Source: Thermoflexales bacterium (GTDB lineage Bacteria; Chloroflexota; Anaerolineae; B4-G1). From it: a DNA stretch of 9,340 nt. Below, one piece after another: positions 6,447 through 9,340 of this stretch; position 1 is the first letter of the stretch; the number at the start of each line of letters is the position of its first letter. The stretch lies in assembly GCA_007118795.1 (NCBI GenBank), contig SKQX01000103.1, forward strand, positions 1-9,340. The letters run 5' to 3'. The translations under genes and the position numbers were made by a program. The notes below the pieces were generated by a model that was not told the DNA's origin, made no database searches, and worked only from the letters and a program-made list of their open reading frames with translations.

Positions 6447-6591
6447 AGGCGCGTCAGCTCTGGAAGGCCCGCCCGCATACCCACCGGTTGCGCGCGCAAC
6501 GGCCCATACGACACGGCAGCGGCTGCGCGACAGAGCAGGTTTCGATGCCTACCCATCTCCGACAAGCCCTCAACTGCCGCAAGCGGCGATC
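6447..6591. repeat. Convergent intergenic gap with palindromes
   Basis: This gap between two convergent genes contains a perfect 14-base palindrome, GTTGCGCGCGCAAC (6487-6500), and a GCCGC-AA-GCGGC hairpin (6576-6587) just beyond the minus-strand gene's stop. Neither is followed by a T-tract on either strand. They may be weak bidirectional transcription stops or simply GC-rich chance structure. Confidence 0.35.
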
Positions 6592-7407
6592 TCACACGCC
6601 AAACAGCTGCTCCTTCATAAGCCCGAGATATCGACCCGCCACAAAGCTCAAGGCCTTCTCGGCCAAGATGAAGTCCTCAGATAGTGCCCGGAGCACGCGC
6701 TCCAGCCCCTGCACAGACGCACTCTTGTGTTCCGAGGCCAGCCGGTAGAAAGCCTGTCCGTGCGCTTCATAGTCCTCCCGGCTGACCACTGTACTGGCCC
6801 GGGCCCGAGGGCGGATCTCTCCGCTCACCGGATACCGGTGCCGCGCCCGGATGGCGCTGGGGAATATGCCGCTCAGGAAGAGACACACGTCACCGATGCG
6901 CCGGTAGGGCTCAAAGCGCTGCTCTTCGTCCACAGCCTGTGAGTAGCGTATCAACCCCTCCACATCCAACTCGTTCGTGCGGTACCGACGCCAGATTCCT
7001 TCGCGAACCCGCACAGTTAGCGACACACTCTCAATGCGCGTGAAGGAGGACAACATCGCCGCCAGGTACGAGCGGAGCTCGTCGCGCTCCAGGAGATCCA
7101 CCACTTCGTCCGTGTCGAACAGGATGACCTTCTGCAGGCTCCGTAGCTCGGTGGTGTACGAGGCCTCGGCCAGATCACGGCGCGCCCTCCGCAGTAACAC
7201 TGCAAACATCAGATAGGGGGAGACGTGCAGCAGGACTTCCCTGCCGCCGATGAGCCTCTCGAAGAGCCGTTCATCGTCGAGCATCGCCTCTAGGAACCGC
7301 TCGTCCTCCTGAACCAAGCCGACCGCGCGCTCCTTGTCCCCGGTTCCCGGCATGAGCGTGTCGACCAGAAATCGTATGTCTCGCCGCTCTAATCTCCAGT
7401 CCCTCAT
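6592..7407 (-). CDS. Uncharacterised helical protein, 271 residues
   Basis: I do not recognise a named family. The protein is rich in Arg, Glu, Asp and Leu, looks mostly helical and soluble, and has no signal peptide or clear membrane span. Landmarks: a charged N-terminus (RDWRLERRD); LHVSPYLMFAVLLRRARRDL (60-79), the most hydrophobic helix; FDTDEVVDLLERDELRSYL (97-115); SSFTRIES (120-127); YRRIGDVCLFLSGIFP (168-183); a basic stretch, RPRARAS (199-205); SREDYEAHGQAFYRLASEH (209-227). There is one Cys, so no metal site is evident. The start is the ATG at 7407, which has GAGGT 5 bases ahead. An in-frame ATG at 7419 would add 4 residues but overlaps that Shine-Dalgarno. It has its own promoter (7472-7500) and converges on the AhpD-like gene. 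Regular codon use and a long frame make it a real gene. Confidence 0.75.
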   Translation of the reverse strand: MRDWRLERRDIRFLVDTLMPGTGDKERAVGLVQEDERFLEAMLDDERLFERLIGGREVLLHVSPYLMFAVLLRRARRDLAEASYTTELRSLQKVILFDTDEVVDLLERDELRSYLAAMLSSFTRIESVSLTVRVREGIWRRYRTNELDVEGLIRYSQAVDEEQRFEPYRRIGDVCLFLSGIFPSAIRARHRYPVSGEIRPRARASTVVSREDYEAHGQAFYRLASEHKSASVQGLERVLRALSEDFILAEKALSFVAGRYLGLMKEQLFGV

Positions 7408-7412
7408 AGGAC

Positions 7413-7418
7413 ACCTCA
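7413..7418 (-). promoter_or_regulatory. Shine-Dalgarno choosing the start at 7407
   Basis: On the minus strand TGAGGT sits 5 bases before the ATG at 7407. The upstream in-frame ATG at 7419 shares bases with this site and has only a closely spaced AGGA before it. Confidence 0.5.
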
Positions 7419-7471
7419 TTATCCTGATGCTTTCGCCACCTCAGCCCTTCCAATCACTGGGCTCATTCGCC

Positions 7472-7500
7472 ATATTAACCCGATGGTTCAGCGCGGTCAA
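7472..7500 (-). promoter_or_regulatory. Sigma70-type promoter for the minus-strand gene
   Basis: Read on the minus strand, TTGACC (7500-7495) and TAATAT (7477-7472) are spaced by exactly 17 bases. The -35 has five of six consensus bases. Transcription would start near 7465, leaving a leader of about 58 bases before the ATG at 7407. Confidence 0.6.
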
Positions 7501-7764
7501 GCGGAAGCCGCCATACATCGATAGCGTCGATCTCGTGGGGTGCTTCCGTCAGGTGATAGGGCTACCGAAGGAGACGTGACCATGGAGAATTAGCTGACCA
7601 TTAAGGTTCCACATGTATGCGGTAATCCTCACACTCCCAAAGCGCGGCGGGTTGGTCTAGCAAGGCTGCCAGAGGAATGCTCAGCGAACTACTTCAACCG
7701 CGCCCGTCCGGGGGCGACGGTGACGAAGACGGGGAATGGTGAGCGATCAATTTGATACGCCCTG

Positions 7765-7814
7765 CTCCTGTCGGGAGCACTGGCGTCTGACAGGAGGGCA
7801 CCTGCTCAGTGCTC
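7765..7814 (+). ncRNA. Predicted H-type pseudoknot, possible structured RNA
   Basis: CTCCTGTC (7765-7772) pairs with GACAGGAG (7789-7796). GAGCACTG (7775-7782), lying in that loop, pairs with CAGTGCTC (7807-7814) downstream. Both stems have 8 perfect base pairs, and the connecting segments are 2, 6 and 10 bases, which is sterically possible for an H-type pseudoknot. No known riboswitch or ribozyme core was recognised. No promoter or downstream gene is clearly tied to it. Confidence 0.3.
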
Positions 7815-8154
7815 GATATCTGAGTAGCGCCGACATGTCACTTCTGCGAAAGAATCTCCGTCGCCTGACAATGATGACCAGACCCTCGAACGGCGGCTCG
7901 CCTGGGCGTCTCCTCGATAGGTTTGTATCCCCCCCGATTCGAGGCGCGCATAGTGTCTACCAGCAGCCTGGTTCATGCGGGCACCCCGGCTATCCCGAGT
8001 GCCAGCTCAGACGTCCAAACCGACCATCGCTCACCCGACAAGGGACGGGCAGCGCTGTGAACCCGAAGCCTGCCCACAGCTGTCATCCTAACCTCCTCCA
8101 GCCCTTGAGCTGGAAACGCTGAAGACGCTGCCAGCCTAGTCGTTTCTCTCCTTT

Positions 8155-8221
8155 GAGGAGCTCTATGGGGATGGCATCTAGCAAGCGGCTCCAGCCGCAG
8201 CGCGAGTTGTTGGAATTCTGA
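8155..8221 (+). other. Shine-Dalgarno plus 18-codon reading frame
   Basis: GAGGAG (8155-8160) precedes ATG at 8165 (spacing 4) and an in-frame ATG at 8171 (spacing 10). The frame runs 18 codons to TGA at 8219, with coding-like third positions (AAGCGGCTCCAG and onward). It could be a tiny peptide or the stump of a decayed gene. No similarity was recognised. Confidence 0.2.
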
Positions 8222-8299
8222 GTGGTGTCCGCACCGCAGATCCATTGGGATGACAGGTGTGAGGTTCGTTCATTCTGAGTGGTCGACGCATCATGGATC
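8215..8299 (+). repeat. 12-base direct repeat and 7-base inverted repeat
   Basis: ATTCTGAGTGGT occurs at 8215-8226 and again at 8272-8283, 57 bases apart. GATCCAT (8239-8245) and ATGGATC (8293-8299) form an inverted pair spanning the second copy. They lie 30-140 bases upstream of the lipoprotein promoter and could be regulator sites or remnants of a small insertion. Confidence 0.4.
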
Positions 8300-8328
8300 A
8301 CATGTAAGTTTGCGCGGCCAGCGACTCT

Positions 8329-8357
8329 TTCCCAATCCCTCACCCATATGGTATAAT
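8329..8357 (+). promoter_or_regulatory. Strong extended -10 promoter for the lipoprotein gene
   Basis: TGGTATAAT (8349-8357) is a perfect extended -10. TTCCCA (8329-8334) matches four of six -35 bases at a 17-base spacing. Transcription should begin at about 8363-8365, essentially at the ATG at 8364. Confidence 0.65.
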
Positions 8358-8363
8358 GACGAA

Positions 8364-9340
8364 ATGCCGCCGCATAGACGAGGTCTACGGTGTCTGTTGC
8401 GCCCTAGTTTCGACTGTTCCTGGCCTCTGCTCGTTGCGTCTATCGCATTGTTCGCTCTAGCTGCCTGTGCAGGCGTACCTGCCAGCACCCCGACCAAGCC
8501 CGTTGCCCTGGTGATTTCGCCAATAGTCACCATCGAACCGATTGTACCCACCCCGACGTCGACAGAGTCAGCACCAGCTACAATGCCCTCGGCTTCGGCT
8601 ACAGCCACGGCTCAGCCGCCCACGGTTTCGCCCCTCACGGCGACACGCCCACCCCTCACCGCCACTCCCGAGCCCGCTATTCACCTCTTCACAGCGGATG
8701 TGGAAATCGCCGATCCCGGCGAGACGATCACGCTGACCTGGCACTGGAGCGGCGCAGACACTGGCACCATCTACTATCTCTGGCCCACCGGCCAACTCAC
8801 AGGGCCCCACTGGGAGATTGGGCCAACCGGTTCGCTTCGGGTCACCATCCTTCCAGAGCGACGGAACTACGACACCTTCGCCCTGCACCTATACGGTGCT
8901 GATGACTCCGGTGTAGTCGCACAACAGTCGCTGCAAATCGCGCTCCGCTGCCCGGATGAGTGGTTCTTCCAGCCAGCTCCCGACATCTGCGCAGCCAACG
9001 CAGCCGTTGTCTCTGATGGTGCGGAGCAGACCTTCGAGGGCGGAACTATGCTCTGGAATCGAGCGGAAGGCCTGATCTATATCCTCTACGACGACGAGCT
9101 CCAATCGCAATGGCACGCGACGGTGGACAGATGGGAGGAAGATGAGCCCGCTTTCGACCCCACCCTCGAGCCGCCGCCGGGCTTCTACCAGCCCGTGCGG
9201 GGCTTCGGACTCGTCTGGCGTGAGCACTCCACCGTCAGGGAGCGGCTCGGCTGGGCCCTGGCGCCCGAGCATGGCTATCGGACCGCCACGCAGCGTACCT
9301 CCCACGTCCGGTATCGAGATATCTACATCCGCGCCTTTGA
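8364..9340 (+). CDS. Secreted lipoprotein with Ig-like domain, 3' end cut by window edge
   Basis: The frame stays open for 325 codons to the right edge with no stop, so the C-terminus is missing. Residues 1-35 are a lipoprotein signal: basic n-region (HRRGLRCLLR), hydrophobic core (PLLVASIALFALAA) and lipobox LAAC with Cys35 as the lipidated residue. Residues 38-105 form a Pro/Thr/Ala/Ser linker. Residues 106-195 look like an Ig-like beta domain (GETITLTWHWSG). C196 and C209 may form a disulfide. The rest (GFGLVWREHS, then RERLGWALAPE near the end) resembles C-terminal regions that I associate with Chloroflexota surface proteins; that link is from memory. It should sit on the outer face of the membrane; no enzyme motif is seen. 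The ATG at 8364 lies at the predicted transcript start. An in-frame TTG at 8397, with GAGGT 12 bases ahead, is the alternative and still leaves a full signal peptide. Confidence 0.85.
   Translation, partial: MPPHRRGLRCLLRPSFDCSWPLLVASIALFALAACAGVPASTPTKPVALVISPIVTIEPIVPTPTSTESAPATMPSASATATAQPPTVSPLTATRPPLTATPEPAIHLFTADVEIADPGETITLTWHWSGADTGTIYYLWPTGQLTGPHWEIGPTGSLRVTILPERRNYDTFALHLYGADDSGVVAQQSLQIALRCPDEWFFQPAPDICAANAAVVSDGAEQTFEGGTMLWNRAEGLIYILYDDELQSQWHATVDRWEEDEPAFDPTLEPPPGFYQPVRGFGLVWREHSTVRERLGWALAPEHGYRTATQRTSHVRYRDIYIRAF

Larger units (their letters stand above)
7501..8328. other. Long intergenic region without a convincing gene
   Basis: More than 800 bases hold no frame that I can match to a protein family on either strand. 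A plus-strand frame ending at 7579 has coding-like codon use over its last 30 or so codons (from about 7480: RWFSAVKRKPPY, then GLPKET). It is followed by AAGGAG (7568-7573), an ATG at 7582 and a TAG two codons later. Other contents are the pseudoknot at 7765-7814, a Shine-Dalgarno-led 18-codon frame at 8165 and direct repeats at 8215-8283. Decayed genes or a non-coding RNA locus are both possible. Confidence 0.5.

Noticed and set aside
7761..7807. CCTGCTC repeated 40 bases apart as the start of a CRISPR-like array
   Set aside because: Only two 7-base copies, explained by the pseudoknot arms; no further repeats or cas genes.
8098..8113. CCAGC-N6-GCTGG hairpin as a terminator
   Set aside because: No T-tract on either strand and no gene ending nearby.
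7736..8122. 128-residue plus-strand frame over the pseudoknot region
   Set aside because: No ribosome site, no family resemblance, and uneven codon use; the interleaved stems are better seen as RNA or DNA structure.
7973..8245. 90-residue minus-strand frame
   Set aside because: No recognisable motif, no promoter or ribosome site found, and its composition looks like random GC-rich translation.
8291..9305. Several minus-strand frames opposite the lipoprotein gene
   Set aside because: They lie antisense to a frame with a lipobox and Ig-like domain and have low-complexity Gly/Val or Arg translations.

Overview
The window looks like a bacterial chromosome segment of moderately high GC, most plausibly from an uncultured Chloroflexota (Anaerolineae-like) anaerobe. 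This is inferred from three things: HdrA-type flavoprotein genes; a lipoprotein with a Thr/Pro linker, an Ig-like domain and a C-terminal region ending in an LGWA motif, which I associate with that phylum; and bacterial sigma70-like promoters, which argue against a methanogen despite the HdrA genes. No mobile element, CRISPR array, rRNA or tRNA gene is visible.

Positions 1-2890 carry two adjacent HdrA-like genes on the plus strand. The first is cut by the left edge of the window. It has the FAD fold and a C-terminal two-cluster ferredoxin, but no inserted ferredoxin. The second lacks the N-terminal and C-terminal extensions but has the inserted ferredoxin. Together they would supply the parts of one full HdrA, which suggests a heterodimeric electron-bifurcating or electron-transfer flavoprotein. 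Between them lie two mini-ORFs linked by ATGA overlaps.

Positions 2891-4827 hold a weak terminator followed at once by a promoter, then a two-gene unit: an inositol-monophosphatase-family phosphatase, best started at a TTG with a strong Shine-Dalgarno, and a MenA/UbiA-type membrane prenyltransferase. About 420 bases without a gene follow. They end in a candidate promoter with several short dyads.

Positions 5249-6446 hold an overlapping pair: an uncharacterised protein with a possible PD-(D/E)XK-like N-terminus and a winged-helix C-terminus, and an AhpD/carboxymuconolactone-decarboxylase-like protein with the complete catalytic E-C-C-H pattern. A convergent, uncharacterised 271-residue gene lies on the minus strand (6592-7407) behind a good promoter at 7472-7500.

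Positions 7501-8328 have no convincing gene. They contain a predicted H-type pseudoknot, two Shine-Dalgarno-led but very short reading frames, and a 12-base direct repeat. A near-perfect extended -10 promoter then sits so close to the next ATG (8364) that the message may be leaderless. That last gene encodes a secreted lipoprotein and runs open to the right edge of the window.

The likely functional themes are anaerobic electron transfer (HdrA pair), isoprenoid quinone or lipid synthesis (UbiA), peroxide or thiol chemistry (AhpD-like) and cell-surface display (lipoprotein). No link between these blocks is shown by the sequence beyond adjacency.
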